64,000 nucleotides of DNA from Janthinobacterium sp. PAMC25594 (GTDB taxonomy: Bacteria; Pseudomonadota; Gammaproteobacteria; Burkholderiales; Burkholderiaceae_D). Each line of letters begins with the position of its first letter. The stretch's first letter is position 1. A program made the position numbers and the translations under genes. The DNA lies in the NCBI RefSeq assembly GCF_019443505.1, contig NZ_CP080377.1:2542001-2606000 (forward strand), read 5' to 3'. The notes below the pieces were generated by a model. The model had not been told where the DNA came from, ran no database searches, and saw only the letters and a list, made by a program, of their open reading frames with translations. This document shows positions 25,612 to 35,070 of the stretch, one piece after another.

Positions 25612-25908
25612 ATGACCTCCAACGACGTTCTCTCGATGTATGAAAATATTGCAGGAATGACCAACAAAATGGTCGTGGCCGCACGTTCGAGCGACTGGGA
25701 TGGCTTGAATACCCTGGAAAACCAGTGCGCCAGCGCCGCCAGCGCGACCATGACGGGCAGCATGCCTGCCCAGGCCGGCGCCTCGCGCCTGCGCAAGATC
25801 GACTTGCTCAAGCAAATCCTGGCCAATGACCGCGAAATCCGCGCCATCACGGAACCGTGGATGACGCAGCTGTCGAACATCATGCCGGGATCGCGCGCCC
25901 GCATGTAA
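25612..25908 (+). CDS. FliT-like flagellar chaperone protein
   Basis: A 98-residue all-helical protein. The pattern S-M-Y-E-N-I-A-G-M-T-N-K-M-V-V-A-A-R-S-S-D-W-D-G-L near residues 8-32, and L-L-K-Q-I-L-A-N-D-R-E-I-R, match FliT-type export chaperones, which hold the filament cap FliD and can inhibit FlhDC. No flagellar operon is in the window, so this copy is orphan. The ATG at 25612 was preferred over an in-frame GTG two codons earlier. A good terminator follows. Confidence 0.72.
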   Translation: MTSNDVLSMYENIAGMTNKMVVAARSSDWDGLNTLENQCASAASATMTGSMPAQAGASRLRKIDLLKQILANDREIRAITEPWMTQLSNIMPGSRARM

Positions 25909-25937
25909 ATAAGCAAGCTTGCCATGCCAGAAACGAT

Positions 25938-25962
25938 AAAAGCACCCGAGGGTGCTTTTTTT
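25938..25962 (+). terminator. Rho-independent terminator after FliT-like gene
   Basis: AAAAGCACCC-GA-GGGTGCTTTTTTT, a ten-base stem including the A/T part and a T-tract, about 30 bp past the stop. Confidence 0.88.
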
Positions 25963-26332
25963 ACGTCTGCCGCCGTGCCAGGGAGCGCGCCATCTGCGGC
26001 ACTCAAAAAGCAAGGAGGGGGAATTTGGAAGGCGAACCCCAGGTATCTCCTGGCGTCGCCTCGCTGCCGGTTGCATCCGGCGTTCGCGAGCACATCGTCG
26101 GCATCGCAAACCGCTTCCAGACCCAGGCGTTTACGCAACGCTACACCTGTTTTGCCGCGCCACACTATCGTTGGTGACTGCGACAGGCTGGGGCTGTTTT
26201 GTCGTAGAGCAAGTCCACTGAGTTAATCATATCACCATCTTTGAAAAACAGGCAACGCGATACACACGCATTTTCATGTATTTTTTAAATATCTTTTTTC
26301 ATATCAAATCTGGGCGCGGCCTGACAACATCA
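25963..26332. other. Gene-free interval (about 370 bp)
   Basis: Between the FliT terminator and the FimV-like gene. Both strands have open frames, but none has a ribosome site, family resemblance or convincing codon use. The right third (about 26220-26330) is AT-rich. No RNA gene or repeat was recognised. Confidence 0.5.
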
Positions 26333-27454
26333 TTAACGCGAGAACGGCTCCGCTTCCGGCTCGGCGGCCGGCCCCTCCTCCACCGCCTCCGTCAGCACCG
26401 GCACCTCTTTCTTGCGGCCGAACGGCTTGCGCAGCAGGACCCAGTATTTCGACGGCCCGCCCGGCCCCGTCGCTTGCCTGCGCTTGCGCACGACATACAC
26501 GATGAGCGCCGTCAACAGCAGGAAGGCGATGGTGCCAAACCCCAGCCACAGCAAGCCATTGCCGCCCGCTTTCTTTTCCTTGTCGCCCGCCGCCGGCGTC
26601 AGGGGCCTGGGCCTGGCATGGGGCGCTTCCGCCACGGCTGGCGCTGCGGCAGGTGGCACGGCCGCGGCGGCAGGCAGCGCCAGCGCCTTTTGCAGGGCGC
26701 CGATCTTGCCTTCCAATTCACCGAGCTTTTCATTCAGGGCCGCGTTTTTCTCATCCAGCGCCGCGCACGCTTGCGCCTGCCCAGCATCCGCCTGGGGCGC
26801 GCAGGCGGCCACGGGTGCCGTGGCGCGGCGCGGCGGGCGCAACGCGGCGGTGGCCGGCTTCGGCGCGGCGGGCGGCGGCACGAACACGCGCGCCGGACGC
26901 ACCAAACCCTCGGCGCGCGCGCGGGCCGCCAGCGCGGCGGCATCGGGCGGCGGCGCGCCGGGCGCAGCGCGCGGCAGCGGCACGGGCACGGGTGCCGGAA
27001 TGACGGGCCGGACCGGCACACTGGCAGCGGCGGCGGTAGCAACAGCGGCGGGCGGTGCCGGCGTCAGCCACAAGGTGGCGAGGCGCACGACGGCGCCGCT
27101 ACCATTGCCTAATAACAAATACAAATGTACATGACCCGCCTGGATCGCTTGCCGCGTGGCCACGCGCGCATAGTGGCGCCCACCGCGCTCAAACGGGCTG
27201 ATCGTCAAGGTTTGCAAGGCCGGGTCCATGCCGATGCCGCCGCCCCGGTATACATCGGGCGAGGCCAGGCGCACGCTTACGCCGCTGACATCTTCGGGCC
27301 CCAGCGCCGTCAATTCAATCTCGGCCAGCAAGGGCTGCCCCACATGCGACAGCACCGCCGTCTCGCCCAGTTCGGCCGCCATCACGGGCGGCAAGGCCAG
27401 GCTGGCGGCGACGCACGCGATCAGGGACCAACGGGGAACAATGCTGCTTTGCAT
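26333..27454 (-). CDS. FimV-like membrane protein
   Basis: A 373-residue protein. It has a signal peptide (cleavage near V-M-A-A, residue 27), then a FimV N-terminal-type domain (L-G-E-T-A-V-L-S-H-V-G-Q-P-L-L-A-E-I-E-L near residues 29-48, ending with L-Y-L-L-L-G). An Ala/Pro-rich linker, a short coiled coil (about 233-262; E-K-N-A-A-L-N-E-K-L-G-E-L) and one transmembrane helix near 300-322 follow, then a cytoplasmic tail. FimV-type proteins organise type IV pili and the cell pole. The usual LysM domain and the large acidic C-terminal region are missing, so this is a short relative. No ribosome site stands out. Confidence 0.75.
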   Translation of the reverse strand: MQSSIVPRWSLIACVAASLALPPVMAAELGETAVLSHVGQPLLAEIELTALGPEDVSGVSVRLASPDVYRGGGIGMDPALQTLTISPFERGGRHYARVATRQAIQAGHVHLYLLLGNGSGAVVRLATLWLTPAPPAAVATAAAASVPVRPVIPAPVPVPLPRAAPGAPPPDAAALAARARAEGLVRPARVFVPPPAAPKPATAALRPPRRATAPVAACAPQADAGQAQACAALDEKNAALNEKLGELEGKIGALQKALALPAAAAVPPAAAPAVAEAPHARPRPLTPAAGDKEKKAGGNGLLWLGFGTIAFLLLTALIVYVVRKRRQATGPGGPSKYWVLLRKPFGRKKEVPVLTEAVEEGPAAEPEAEPFSR

Positions 27455-27546
27455 GGACTGATCGCTTTGATAACAAGATAAATAAAGGGAACTCGTCTGT
27501 CTTTAACGGCAGGAAATCGCAAAAATATAGATGGGCCAAGGCAAAA

Positions 27547-27566
27547 ATGATGCAATACAGCATCAT
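27547..27566. promoter_or_regulatory. Inverted repeat upstream of fumC
   Basis: ATGATGC-(6 bp)-GCATCAT, perfect 7-bp arms, 60 bp before the fumC start codon. Could be an operator for fumC; the regulator is unknown. Confidence 0.35.
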
Positions 27567-27626
27567 CCTGTGTCTTTTTGACGTCTGGAGTACACTCGAT
27601 CCACCTCCATCGATGAAAGGGATGCC

Positions 27627-29021
27627 ATGAGTAGCAGAATCGAACGCGACAGTTTCGGCCCGATCGACGTACCCGCCGACCGGCTTTGGGGAGCGCAAAC
27701 GCAGCGCTCGCTTGAGCACTTCCATATCTCCACGGAAAAGATGCCGCCTGAACTGATCGCCGCCCTGGCCACCGTCAAGCGCGCGGCCGCCCACGTCAAT
27801 CTGGACCTGGGCCTATTGGATGGCAAGAAAGCCATCGCCATCACGCAGGCGGCCGACGAAGTGCTGGCCGGCAAGCATGACGCAGAATTCCCGCTGGCCG
27901 TCTGGCAGACGGGCTCTGGCACGCAAAGCAATATGAACATGAATGAAGTGCTGGCCAACCGCGGTTCCGAGCTGATCGGCGGCTTGCGGGGAGAAGAGCG
28001 CCTGCTGCACCCGAACGACGACGTCAACCTGGGCCAGTCCTCGAACGACATCTTCCCCACCGCCATCCATGTGGCGGCCGCCCTGGGCGTCGCCAACACG
28101 GTCTTGCCGCCGCTGCGCCAGCTGCGCGCCACGCTCGACGCGAAAGCCACGGAGTTTGCCGACATCGTCAAGATCGGTCGCACGCATTTGCAGGATGCCA
28201 CGCCCTTGACCCTGGGCCAGGAATTTTCCGGCTATGTGGCGCAGCTGGACTTTGCCGAGCACATCATCACTGCAGCGTTGCCGCCGCTGCTGCAACTGGC
28301 CGCCGGCGGCACGGCCGTCGGCACGGGCTTGAATGCCCACGTGGAATTTGCCGGCCGCATCGCGCTAGAACTGGCACGCCTGACGGGCCAGCCGTTCGAG
28401 ACGGCCAGCAACAAGTTTGCCGCCCTGGCCGCCCACGATGCGCTGGTCGCCGCCCATGGCGCTTTAAAAACCCTGGCCACGGCGCTGATGAAAATCGCCA
28501 ACGACGTGCGCTGGATGGCGTCCGGCCCCCGTTCCGGCCTCGGTGAAATCACCATCCCTGAAAACGAGCCGGGCAGTTCCATCATGCCGGGCAAGGTCAA
28601 TCCCACCCAGTGCGAAGCACTGACCATGCTGTGCTGCCAGGTGTTCGGCAACGACGTCGCCATCACCGTGGGCGGCGCCTCGGGCAATTTCGAGCTGAAC
28701 GTCTTCAAGCCCTTGATTGCGCACAACTTCCTGCAAAGCGCGCGCCTGCTGGGCGACGGCATGCGCAGCTTCGACGCGCATTGCGCGCACGGCATCGCGC
28801 CGAACCGTGGTCGCATCGCCGAACTGATGGAGCGCTCCTTGATGCTGGTCACGGCGCTGGCGCCCCACATCGGCTACGACAAGGCGGCGCAAATCGCCAA
28901 GCAGGCCCAGCACGAAGGCACGACCCTGAAGCAAGCGGCACTGGCCCTGGGCTATGTGACGGAAGAGCAATTCGGTGCGTGGATCGTGCCGCTGGAGATG
29001 ACGCGGCCCAACAAAAGCTGA
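27627..29021 (+). CDS. fumC: Class II fumarate hydratase
   Basis: A 464-residue TCA-cycle enzyme that converts fumarate and L-malate in the cytoplasm as an iron-free homotetramer. It begins [13 protein letters not shown] and carries the superfamily signature [11 protein letters not shown] around residues 318-328. [14 protein letters not shown] is near 98-111. Length is as usual. GAAAGGGATGCC precedes the ATG. It is a single gene. As an iron-free enzyme it works under oxidative or iron-poor conditions; a 7-bp inverted repeat lies in its promoter region. Confidence 0.96.
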   Translation: MSSRIERDSFGPIDVPADRLWGAQTQRSLEHFHISTEKMPPELIAALATVKRAAAHVNLDLGLLDGKKAIAITQAADEVLAGKHDAEFPLAVWQTGSGTQSNMNMNEVLANRGSELIGGLRGEERLLHPNDDVNLGQSSNDIFPTAIHVAAALGVANTVLPPLRQLRATLDAKATEFADIVKIGRTHLQDATPLTLGQEFSGYVAQLDFAEHIITAALPPLLQLAAGGTAVGTGLNAHVEFAGRIALELARLTGQPFETASNKFAALAAHDALVAAHGALKTLATALMKIANDVRWMASGPRSGLGEITIPENEPGSSIMPGKVNPTQCEALTMLCCQVFGNDVAITVGGASGNFELNVFKPLIAHNFLQSARLLGDGMRSFDAHCAHGIAPNRGRIAELMERSLMLVTALAPHIGYDKAAQIAKQAQHEGTTLKQAALALGYVTEEQFGAWIVPLEMTRPNKS

Positions 29022-29116
29022 CTTACACCCTGCATTGCTGGCGGCTTCAGGTAAACTATGGATTAGTTGAGGTCGTCATCAAGTGTTGAAAACACATCGT
29101 TGCAATAAGGGATACA

Positions 29117-29338
29117 ATGCAAAAAGTAAGCTTTGATTTAACATCCGAGTTCGTCGAGCTGAACCAGCTGTTGAAGCTGGTCGGCTTGTGCGACAGCGGT
29201 GGCGCAGGCAAGGTCATGGTCGATAGCGGCGTGGTGAAGGTCGATGGCAAGAAGGAATTGCGCAAGACCGCCAAGATCCGCGCCGGCCAGGTCGTCAGCG
29301 TGGGCGATATCCGTATCACGGTCGTCGCTCCCGCCTGA
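29117..29338 (+). CDS. S4-domain RNA-binding protein (YbcJ-like)
   Basis: A 73-residue protein that is one S4 domain: F-V-E-L-N-Q-L-L-K-L-V-G-L-C-D-S-G-G-A-G-K, then V-K-V-D-G-K-K-E-L-R-K-T-A-K-I-R-A-G-Q-V-V. YbcJ-type proteins bind structured RNA and are presumed to act in translation or RNA modification. AAGGGATACA precedes the ATG. Confidence 0.88.
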   Translation: MQKVSFDLTSEFVELNQLLKLVGLCDSGGAGKVMVDSGVVKVDGKKELRKTAKIRAGQVVSVGDIRITVVAPA

Positions 29339-29462
29339 TCCCGGTATGGGGCGCGAAAGCAGCCCCATGCTCCAGCCAGCACCGCTGCCAGCCCGGCTGC
29401 CCTAGTCAAGCGGCAACACGTCGTTATTGTCAGATAAATATCGATTGCGGAAGGGAAGCGCC

Positions 29463-29747
29463 ATGGACCATCCCGAACAAGGTACGCGCAGCCAGGAGCG
29501 CCTGATCGGCGACTTGCGCCAGGTAATAGAAAACGCGGAAGAATTACTGCGTAACACAGACAAATACACCAGCAGCCTGTACCAGAGCGCGCGCGCCAGG
29601 CTGGAACTGGCCCTCGTCGCGGCCACGGCCGAACTGGCCCGCTTTGAAGAGGAGCAAGTGACGCGCATGATGGACGCCACCCTGGCGGCGAACGCCCTGT
29701 ACCACGATCAGACGGGCGAAGCGCGCTTGCTGCGGGCCTTCGAATAA
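29463..29747 (+). CDS. DUF883-like small helical protein
   Basis: A 94-residue helical protein. Residues 9-45 (E-R-L-I-G-D-L-R-Q-V-I-E-N-A-E-E-L-L-R-N-T) fit the start of ElaB/YqjD-type DUF883 proteins. The usual C-terminal membrane helix is absent, and the tail ends in a charged A-R-L-L-R-A-F-E, so it is probably soluble. GGAAGGGAAG lies before the ATG at 29463. Convergent with the bufferin-enzyme gene, 7 bp apart. Family assignment is tentative. Confidence 0.6.
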   Translation: MDHPEQGTRSQERLIGDLRQVIENAEELLRNTDKYTSSLYQSARARLELALVAATAELARFEEEQVTRMMDATLAANALYHDQTGEARLLRAFE

Positions 29748-29754
29748 AAAACCG

Positions 29755-31377
29755 TCACGCCGTCAACACCGCATGCGCCAGCCACTGACGCAAGTGTGCC
29801 GCCAGGTCGAATGCAGGGTCCCGCTCGAACGCCGCATCGAGCGCGGCGCCAAACGTTTGTCCTTGCTGCAAGGCCAGCAAGGCCGCGTGCGCAGCCGCAT
29901 CCACTACCAGCACCTGCGCCTTCCAGCGCATCCGGCAGACCAGCGCGCAGCTGGCCAATTGCATCTCTTGCGGAAACCTTCTCTCCCCATCACCATCCTG
30001 ATGCGCCTGCCACAAGGCCGCCACTTGCCAGTCGGATGCCAGCAAGGCGCAAGCGGGATGCAGGATAAAACGCCGCGCTTCGAGTTGATCGGGAGGCAGG
30101 GCGGCCAGCGCCTCGGGCGCCAGGCCCTGCGCATCGGCCGCGTAATGGGCCAGGTGCACGGCCCATTCCAGACGCGCCATGTCCGGCAGATACGGCAACT
30201 CGGCCGCAGGCGGAAAACTGCTCATAAAATCCGCGAAACGGGCGCCAAACTGGTTCAAATCGGCGCTATCTGACGGATATTGGCGGCCGTACGCACGCGC
30301 CAGGCCGCCAAAGAAATCCGCGCCCACCAACGCCAGCACGACGGGATAGGCTTGCGCCAAGCTGCGGCGCCAGGTGGCACTCAGATTGCCGCGGTACAAA
30401 GAGAAACGCTGCGGCACCGCCTCTCCCGCGAACGATGGCAACGTTGCCGCAGTATCGAGCAAGGCCGTGGCAAATGCTTGCTGGCCGGCCGCCAGCGCGT
30501 CAAGTGACGCGGGCGGTGGCGGTGGCGGCACCGGCACCCCATGCCACGGCGAATGTTGCTCGTGCTGCGCCAGCATGGCTTGTGCCTTGTCCGCTTCGCC
30601 CAGCAGGATAGCGAGCGGCGGCAAATCCGTGTCCCATTCGACCAGGGTGGGCACGGCACCAAAGCGCAGCAAGGCGGCCGCATACAAGTCCCAGACGGGC
30701 TCGGCCACGGCGGCGCCATGGTGGTCGATCACGGCGTGCGGCGTCAGCAGATGGCCGCCCAGGTGCAGCTCACCCACGCTGCCCGGCGCGATGGCCTGCA
30801 TGGCCGTCAAGGCATCTTCGCCGTGGTTGCACTGGTTCACATACAAGTTGTTGATATCGAGCAGCAGCCCGCAGCCGCTGCGGCGCGCCAGTTCCGCCAG
30901 GAATTGCGCCTCGCTCATGGCATCGTCGGCAAAACGCAGGTAAGTGGAGACATTCTCCAGCAAGATCGGCCTTTTCAGCACCTCCTGCACCCTCCCCACT
31001 CTTGCGCATAACAAGTCGAGGGCCGCGCCATTCAAGGCCAGCGGCAACAGATCATTGAGTTGCTGCTGCGCCACGGCACCCCAGCACAGGTGCTCCGACA
31101 CGAGGGCCGGCTCGATGCGCTCAACCACGGCGCGCACGCGCTGCAAATGGGCTTCGGAAAAGCCGCGCGCGGAACCCAGGCCCAGGCCCACGCCATGCAG
31201 GCTGAGCGGGTAATCCTGGCGCAGGGCGTACAACACATGACTATCCCAGCCCGAAGGCTGCAGATAATTTTCGGTATGTACTTCCAGCCAGCCGACCTTG
31301 GGCCGGCGCGTCAGAAAATCGCGGTAGTGCGCGGCGCGCAAGCCGACGCCGGCAAGCGCTCGAAGTGGCTGCGGCAT
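29755..31377 (-). CDS. Fused MNIO (DUF692) - DUF2063 protein: bufferin maturation enzyme
   Basis: A 540-residue fusion. Residues 1-275 are a DUF692 multinuclear non-haem iron oxidative enzyme (MNIO, BufB type). Expected metal-site motifs are present: H61 in [10 protein letters not shown]95-H96, E141-N142, D174-I-N-N, the E-L-H-L-G-G-H segment (203-209) and E247-W-D-T-D. A poly-proline linker (284-289) leads to a DUF2063/BufC-type domain (about 320-388, F-S-L-Y-R-G-N-L) with its C-terminal half to 535. In bufferin systems BufB and BufC are usually separate; together they oxidise cysteines of the precursor. The start ATG is 17 bp after the precursor's stop, so the pair is one operon. Confidence 0.87.
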   Translation of the reverse strand: MPQPLRALAGVGLRAAHYRDFLTRRPKVGWLEVHTENYLQPSGWDSHVLYALRQDYPLSLHGVGLGLGSARGFSEAHLQRVRAVVERIEPALVSEHLCWGAVAQQQLNDLLPLALNGAALDLLCARVGRVQEVLKRPILLENVSTYLRFADDAMSEAQFLAELARRSGCGLLLDINNLYVNQCNHGEDALTAMQAIAPGSVGELHLGGHLLTPHAVIDHHGAAVAEPVWDLYAAALLRFGAVPTLVEWDTDLPPLAILLGEADKAQAMLAQHEQHSPWHGVPVPPPPPPASLDALAAGQQAFATALLDTAATLPSFAGEAVPQRFSLYRGNLSATWRRSLAQAYPVVLALVGADFFGGLARAYGRQYPSDSADLNQFGARFADFMSSFPPAAELPYLPDMARLEWAVHLAHYAADAQGLAPEALAALPPDQLEARRFILHPACALLASDWQVAALWQAHQDGDGERRFPQEMQLASCALVCRMRWKAQVLVVDAAAHAALLALQQGQTFGAALDAAFERDPAFDLAAHLRQWLAHAVLTA

Positions 31378-31394
31378 GGGCAAGCGGCGACAGC

Positions 31395-31697
31395 TTACGG
31401 CTGCGTGGCTGGCTTGGCTGCCTTGCCGGCCTTGATGGGCTTGACGGAGCCGCCTGCCTGTTCGCACGTGCCCTTGGCAACATAGGTCCATTCCGTGGGC
31501 AAGTTGTCCGCCTCCGCCTGGCCCGCGCAGGAATGCGCGCCGTCGGACGAGGCGCAATCGTTCTGCCCCGCCTTGGCGACGCCGTAGCATTTTTCCTTGT
31601 CGCCTGGGGCGGGACCATCGTGGGCGGCCGCGTTGACGGCGGTACCGGCACAGAGGCCCGCGAGGGCAGCGGCGATGAGAGCTTGACGTTTGTTCAT
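31395..31697 (-). CDS. DUF2282 bufferin precursor (BufA1-like, copper-related RiPP)
   Basis: A 100-residue precursor. It has a signal peptide of about 24 residues with one cysteine (C16), then the DUF2282 core: C37 ([10 protein letters not shown]), C48 (N-D-C-A), C57 (H-S-C-A-G-Q), W70 and C78 (K-G-T-C-E-Q-A-G-G), and a Lys/Ala/Pro tail. In known bufferins the central cysteines are converted to thiooxazole-type heterocycles by the MNIO enzyme and the exported peptide binds copper. The four core cysteines are all kept. AGAGGA lies before the ATG. Directly followed by its fused maturation enzyme; no DoxX-type BufD is adjacent. Confidence 0.9.
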   Translation of the reverse strand: MNKRQALIAAALAGLCAGTAVNAAAHDGPAPGDKEKCYGVAKAGQNDCASSDGAHSCAGQAEADNLPTEWTYVAKGTCEQAGGSVKPIKAGKAAKPATQP

Positions 31698-31854
31698 GGG
31701 GATTCCTCTTGCATGAGTCAATGTAATCGATAAGTGGGCACGCCCCGGGCTGCGCCATGCGCAACACGAAGTGATGGACGTCATTCTACTGAATCGGCCG
31801 AGTCATGGCGAACGGAGACGGAGGGAAGGCGAAAAGGAAGACGAAACGGCAGAC

Positions 31855-31898
31855 AAAAACGCCCACTCGCCACCGTCGATGACGCGGTGGTGTGGGCG
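31855..31898 (-). terminator. Terminator hairpin after yjfB-like gene
   Basis: On the reverse strand, a hairpin with CGCCCAC/GTGGGCG and inner CCACCG/CGGTGG arms (31860-31898) is followed by a short T-tract (A-run 31855-31859). It separates the YjfB-like gene from the bufferin operon downstream. Confidence 0.72.
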
Positions 31899-31938
31899 TA
31901 AGTAGTGCGAGCGCCAGACGGGCGCTACAGATCTGCGC

Positions 31939-32139
31939 TCAGGCTGTCGTGTTGATGCGGTTACCGAGGTGAGCCGGCAGGCTTGGCGCCGACTGTACCG
32001 GTGGTAACGCTTCCAGCAAGGCCGTGGCGGTCGAACTTTGAATATCCTGGGCTTTTTTCAGGACAGTCAAACCGACGGCTTGCCGCGTGCCTGTCTCCGC
32101 CATCGTGGTTGACAGTTGAGCAATGCTTGCGACGTCCAT
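31939..32139 (-). CDS. YjfB-family protein
   Basis: A 66-residue protein starting M-D-V-A-S-I-A-Q-L-S-T-T-M-A-E-T-G and containing L-K-K-A-Q-D-I-Q-S-S-T-A-T-A-L-L-E-A-L, the pattern of YjfB, a small putative motility-associated family. The ATG at 32137-32139 has GGAG upstream. Ends L-G-N-R-I-N-T-T-A. Function is unknown; it stands alone, 57 bp after mobB on the same strand. Confidence 0.8.
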   Translation of the reverse strand: MDVASIAQLSTTMAETGTRQAVGLTVLKKAQDIQSSTATALLEALPPVQSAPSLPAHLGNRINTTA

Positions 32140-32196
32140 ACGTTTCTCCAATGAGGTTCTACCAGTATTAACGGATGGCCGCAGCAAACCTTTAGC

Positions 32197-32733
32197 TTAT
32201 TTTTCCAGCTTATTTTCCAACTGCAGCAGCAACCAGGCCAGCACGTGCTCGCGCGCATTCAAGTCCAGCCATTGCACGCCCTCGCGCAGGTCGGCCGGTG
32301 CCGGGCTGTCGGAGGCAACGGCGATCACATGCGGGTCATGCGGATACAGGGGCGCCTGCCCCACTTCCGGGCGAAATACTTCCAGCTTGGGAATGGGGTC
32401 CGTCTTGAAACCTTCGACCAGGGTCAGGTCTGCCGGCCCCATGCGGGCCAATTGCTGCGCCAGGCTCGGTTCCGGCGCGCCGCGCAGTTCATGTACGATG
32501 GCAAAACGATACGGCGACGCCACCAGCACTTCCGCCGCTCCTGCCAGGCGCAACCGGGCGCTGTCTTTTTGCGGTGGTTCCAGCGCCAGGTCATGGTGGC
32601 TGTGCTTGACCAGGTTGACGCGCAAGCCCCGCGCCGCCAGTTCCTTCACCACAAATTCCAGCAGGGTCGTCTTGCCGCTACCGGAACGGCCGATCACACC
32701 CAGTACCGGGTGGGCGGGCATCGCATCGTGCAT
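32197..32733 (-). CDS. mobB: Molybdopterin-guanine dinucleotide biosynthesis adaptor MobB
   Basis: A 178-residue P-loop GTP-binding protein. Walker A is [10 protein letters not shown] near residues 14-23, with the family's V-K-H-S-H-H-D segment near 46-52 and L-V-E-G-F-K near 110. MobB assists MobA in attaching GMP to molybdopterin for DMSO-reductase-family enzymes. AAGGAG lies 8 bases before the ATG. No other molybdenum-cofactor gene is in the window. Confidence 0.9.
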   Translation of the reverse strand: MHDAMPAHPVLGVIGRSGSGKTTLLEFVVKELAARGLRVNLVKHSHHDLALEPPQKDSARLRLAGAAEVLVASPYRFAIVHELRGAPEPSLAQQLARMGPADLTLVEGFKTDPIPKLEVFRPEVGQAPLYPHDPHVIAVASDSPAPADLREGVQWLDLNAREHVLAWLLLQLENKLEK

Positions 32734-32815
32734 GATCACTCCTTGATTGAGAAGCAGTGATTATACGCAGCCCTACCGGCGCCAGCGCCTGACATTGCCC
32801 AGCTCGTCACACAGG

Positions 32816-34273
32816 TCAAGCGTTGCCGGATTTCCCGCCATTCCTGGCGTCGGACGGCACCGGCTTGCCGTCCTGCCGCGCGCGCCGGCCCGCCGACTTC
32901 GGCGCCGTCTTGCCCGCTGGTTTGCCCGCTTTTTTATCATTCACCGCCTGCGCATTCCTGGCCATGCGCGCCAATTGCCGGTGGGCGGCGATCGCGCCCG
33001 CCTCGGCATCGGATTGCACGGGCACGGCGGCAACGGCAGCCATCTCGCCGGCTGGCTCCAGCGGGGCGAAGTCGTGTGCCCGCCCGTCCGCTTCCCAGGC
33101 GGCCCGCTGCGCCAGCACAGCCAAGGGCACGACGGGGGCCGCGCGCGGCTGCGCCAGGGTCAGCGCCGCGCCCAGGCCGCTGGCGGCCGCCACGCGCGCG
33201 CCCATCTGGGGCAAGCCGCCATCGGCGGCGCGGCAAAAGCGCTGCAGGATGGTTTTGATGATCGACGTGTGATCGACCACCTGATGGCTGACGCTGCCCG
33301 GCGCGATCAGCGGCGACACCAGCAGCATGGGCACGCGCACGCCGTACTGGCGAAACGCGGGGTCGTCGTCGTCGGCGGCGGGCGGCGGCACATGGTCGAA
33401 AAAGCCGCCGTGTTCGTCATAGCTGAGGATCAGCAAGGTGCGCGCCCAGGCGGGACCGCGCGACAGGGCCTGGTAAACCTGCGCCACCAGCGCCTGGCCG
33501 GCGCGGATATCGGCCGGCGGGTGGTCGTCATTCTCGAAGAAATGCGGATCGATCCAGCTGACCGGGGGCAAGGTGCCCGCCAGCGCATCGCCGATGAAGC
33601 CATAGCGGCGACCGCTGGAGCCGAAGGGCTCATACCACTCGGACGAGCGGTAATGGTCGTCGCTGAAGGCCAGGCTCCAGGGTTTCCAGGCGGAATAGAA
33701 TTTCCAGCCGACCTGGGCCCGGTCCAGGTGGCGCACGAAGGACTTGTTCGCATACAGGGGCACGCGCTTGCTGTCGCGGCTGCCGGCCGCCTTGCCGCTG
33801 ATCGCATACAGGCGGTTGGGCCAGGTGGCGCCCGGCACGGAACTGTAGCAGCGGTCGCAGACGCAGAACTGCTGCGCCAGGAAATCATACATGGGCAAGT
33901 CGGCCGCATTGTAGTAACCCATCACCAGGTCGATGTCGGGGTCGCCCGGATGCGTTTGCGCATAGTCGTCGACGAAGCCGCCGTTATTGTTTTGCAATTG
34001 CTGCGCCACCGACAGGCCCGTATGCGACGGGTCTTGTTGCGGGCCGAAGGCCGTGCGCCGCAAATGGTGCACGGGATACGTCACGCCCGCATGCACATTG
34101 GCATGGCTGGCCTGCAAGCCGTCGATGTCGGTGCGCCCTCCTTCCAGGCTCAGGTAGCCCAGCATGTGGTCGAACGAGCGGTTTTCCATCATCAGCACGA
34201 CGATATGCTCGATGCGCGCCAGGTTTTCCGGCACATCCGCATCAAGCACGCCTTCACTGGCGGCAGCAATCAT
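32816..34273 (-). CDS. Phosphoesterase / phospholipase C-type protein
   Basis: A 485-residue member of the alkaline-phosphatase-like phosphoesterase family (phospholipase C/acid phosphatase AcpA group). The opening motif is M-M-E-N-R-S-F-D-H-M-L-G near residues 28-39, with N-D-D-H-P-P near 250 and S-Y-D-E-H-G-G-F-F-D-H-V near 285-296, as in that family. No Tat or Sec signal is visible at the N-terminus, which is unusual for a family that is often exported. The C-terminal 100 residues are Ala/Lys/Gly-rich and probably disordered. GGGGAG precedes the ATG. Substrate could be a phospholipid or another phosphate ester. Confidence 0.85.
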   Translation of the reverse strand: MIAAASEGVLDADVPENLARIEHIVVLMMENRSFDHMLGYLSLEGGRTDIDGLQASHANVHAGVTYPVHHLRRTAFGPQQDPSHTGLSVAQQLQNNNGGFVDDYAQTHPGDPDIDLVMGYYNAADLPMYDFLAQQFCVCDRCYSSVPGATWPNRLYAISGKAAGSRDSKRVPLYANKSFVRHLDRAQVGWKFYSAWKPWSLAFSDDHYRSSEWYEPFGSSGRRYGFIGDALAGTLPPVSWIDPHFFENDDHPPADIRAGQALVAQVYQALSRGPAWARTLLILSYDEHGGFFDHVPPPAADDDDPAFRQYGVRVPMLLVSPLIAPGSVSHQVVDHTSIIKTILQRFCRAADGGLPQMGARVAAASGLGAALTLAQPRAAPVVPLAVLAQRAAWEADGRAHDFAPLEPAGEMAAVAAVPVQSDAEAGAIAAHRQLARMARNAQAVNDKKAGKPAGKTAPKSAGRRARQDGKPVPSDARNGGKSGNA

Positions 34274-34373
34274 GGGAACTCCCCGGCCGCGCACACGGGC
34301 GCAGCGACCCTGGTTCGACCAGGCCAGGTCAGTATGGTTCAGCTATGGCGGCCCGGCCTTGATGCGCAACAAG

Positions 34374-35069
34374 TCAATACGGCACGCGGTAGCGGTAACC
34401 CTTGAAACTGAAGATGGCCGCCTTCGGCTGCAACTTTTCCAGCACCAGACCCGGTGCCAGCTCTTCGCCCTCGTGGCGCAGCACCTTGTCGATCAGCAAC
34501 AGACGGTCGGCCGGATTCTTCGAATAGATATAGCCGCCGATGGCAATGGCGGGAATTTGCCGCTGTATCGGCTCGGGCAGGTCGCGCATGCCGGGTACGG
34601 TTTCCTCGGCGGCGGGCGTGGGCGGCACTGCGGGCGCCGGGGCCGCAACGGGCGGCGACACGGCCTGACCGGGCGTCTCCTGCTTCGGCTCCGCCACGGG
34701 CCTGGCATGGTGCACGGGCGCGGCGGTGGCCGCTGGCGGCACGGAGGCCGCCAGCGGCGCGGGTGCGGGTGCGACCGCCGCTGGCGGGGCAGCCACGGGC
34801 AAGGGAGCGGGCACGGCCTGGGCCAGCACGGCTGGCACGACAGCAACGGCCGCAGGCGACGCCGCGTCCGCCTGCCAAGGCTGCCACAGCAGCAGTGCGG
34901 CAGCCACGGCCACGACGACGCCGCCCAGCGCCAGCCACACGGGCGTGCGCCGCGCAGAAGCGGACGCCGCGCCATCATGCAGCTGCACTTGCGGTGCGTG
35001 AATCGACGGCAACTCGCCCAGTTGGCGCTCGGCCTGCGATTTTTTCAATGCTTCAAGTATGTAGGACAT
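34374..35069 (-). CDS. gspB: Type II secretion assembly protein GspB (ExeB-like)
   Basis: A 231-residue bitopic membrane protein. It opens M-S-Y-I-L-E-A-L-K-K-S-Q-A-E-R, typical of GspB; one membrane helix lies near 44-63, then a long Pro/Ala-rich periplasmic linker (70-165) and a C-terminal GspB domain with A-I-A-I-G-G-Y-I-Y-S near 175-184. With GspA it remodels peptidoglycan so that the secretin GspD can assemble. The start codon lies 1 bp after the gspA stop. The core type II secretion genes are not in the window. Confidence 0.85.
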   Translation of the reverse strand: MSYILEALKKSQAERQLGELPSIHAPQVQLHDGAASASARRTPVWLALGGVVVAVAAALLLWQPWQADAASPAAVAVVPAVLAQAVPAPLPVAAPPAAVAPAPAPLAASVPPAATAAPVHHARPVAEPKQETPGQAVSPPVAAPAPAVPPTPAAEETVPGMRDLPEPIQRQIPAIAIGGYIYSKNPADRLLLIDKVLRHEGEELAPGLVLEKLQPKAAIFSFKGYRYRVPY

Positions 35070-35070
35070 C

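Noticed and set aside
25566..26165. 199-codon reverse frame antisense to the FliT-like gene
   Set aside because: No ribosome site, mixed composition and no family resemblance; it also runs through the FliT terminator.
31378..31767. In-frame N-terminal extension of the MNIO fusion protein
   Set aside because: It overlaps the whole bufferin precursor in another frame and has the Arg/Gly-rich composition of a shadow frame.
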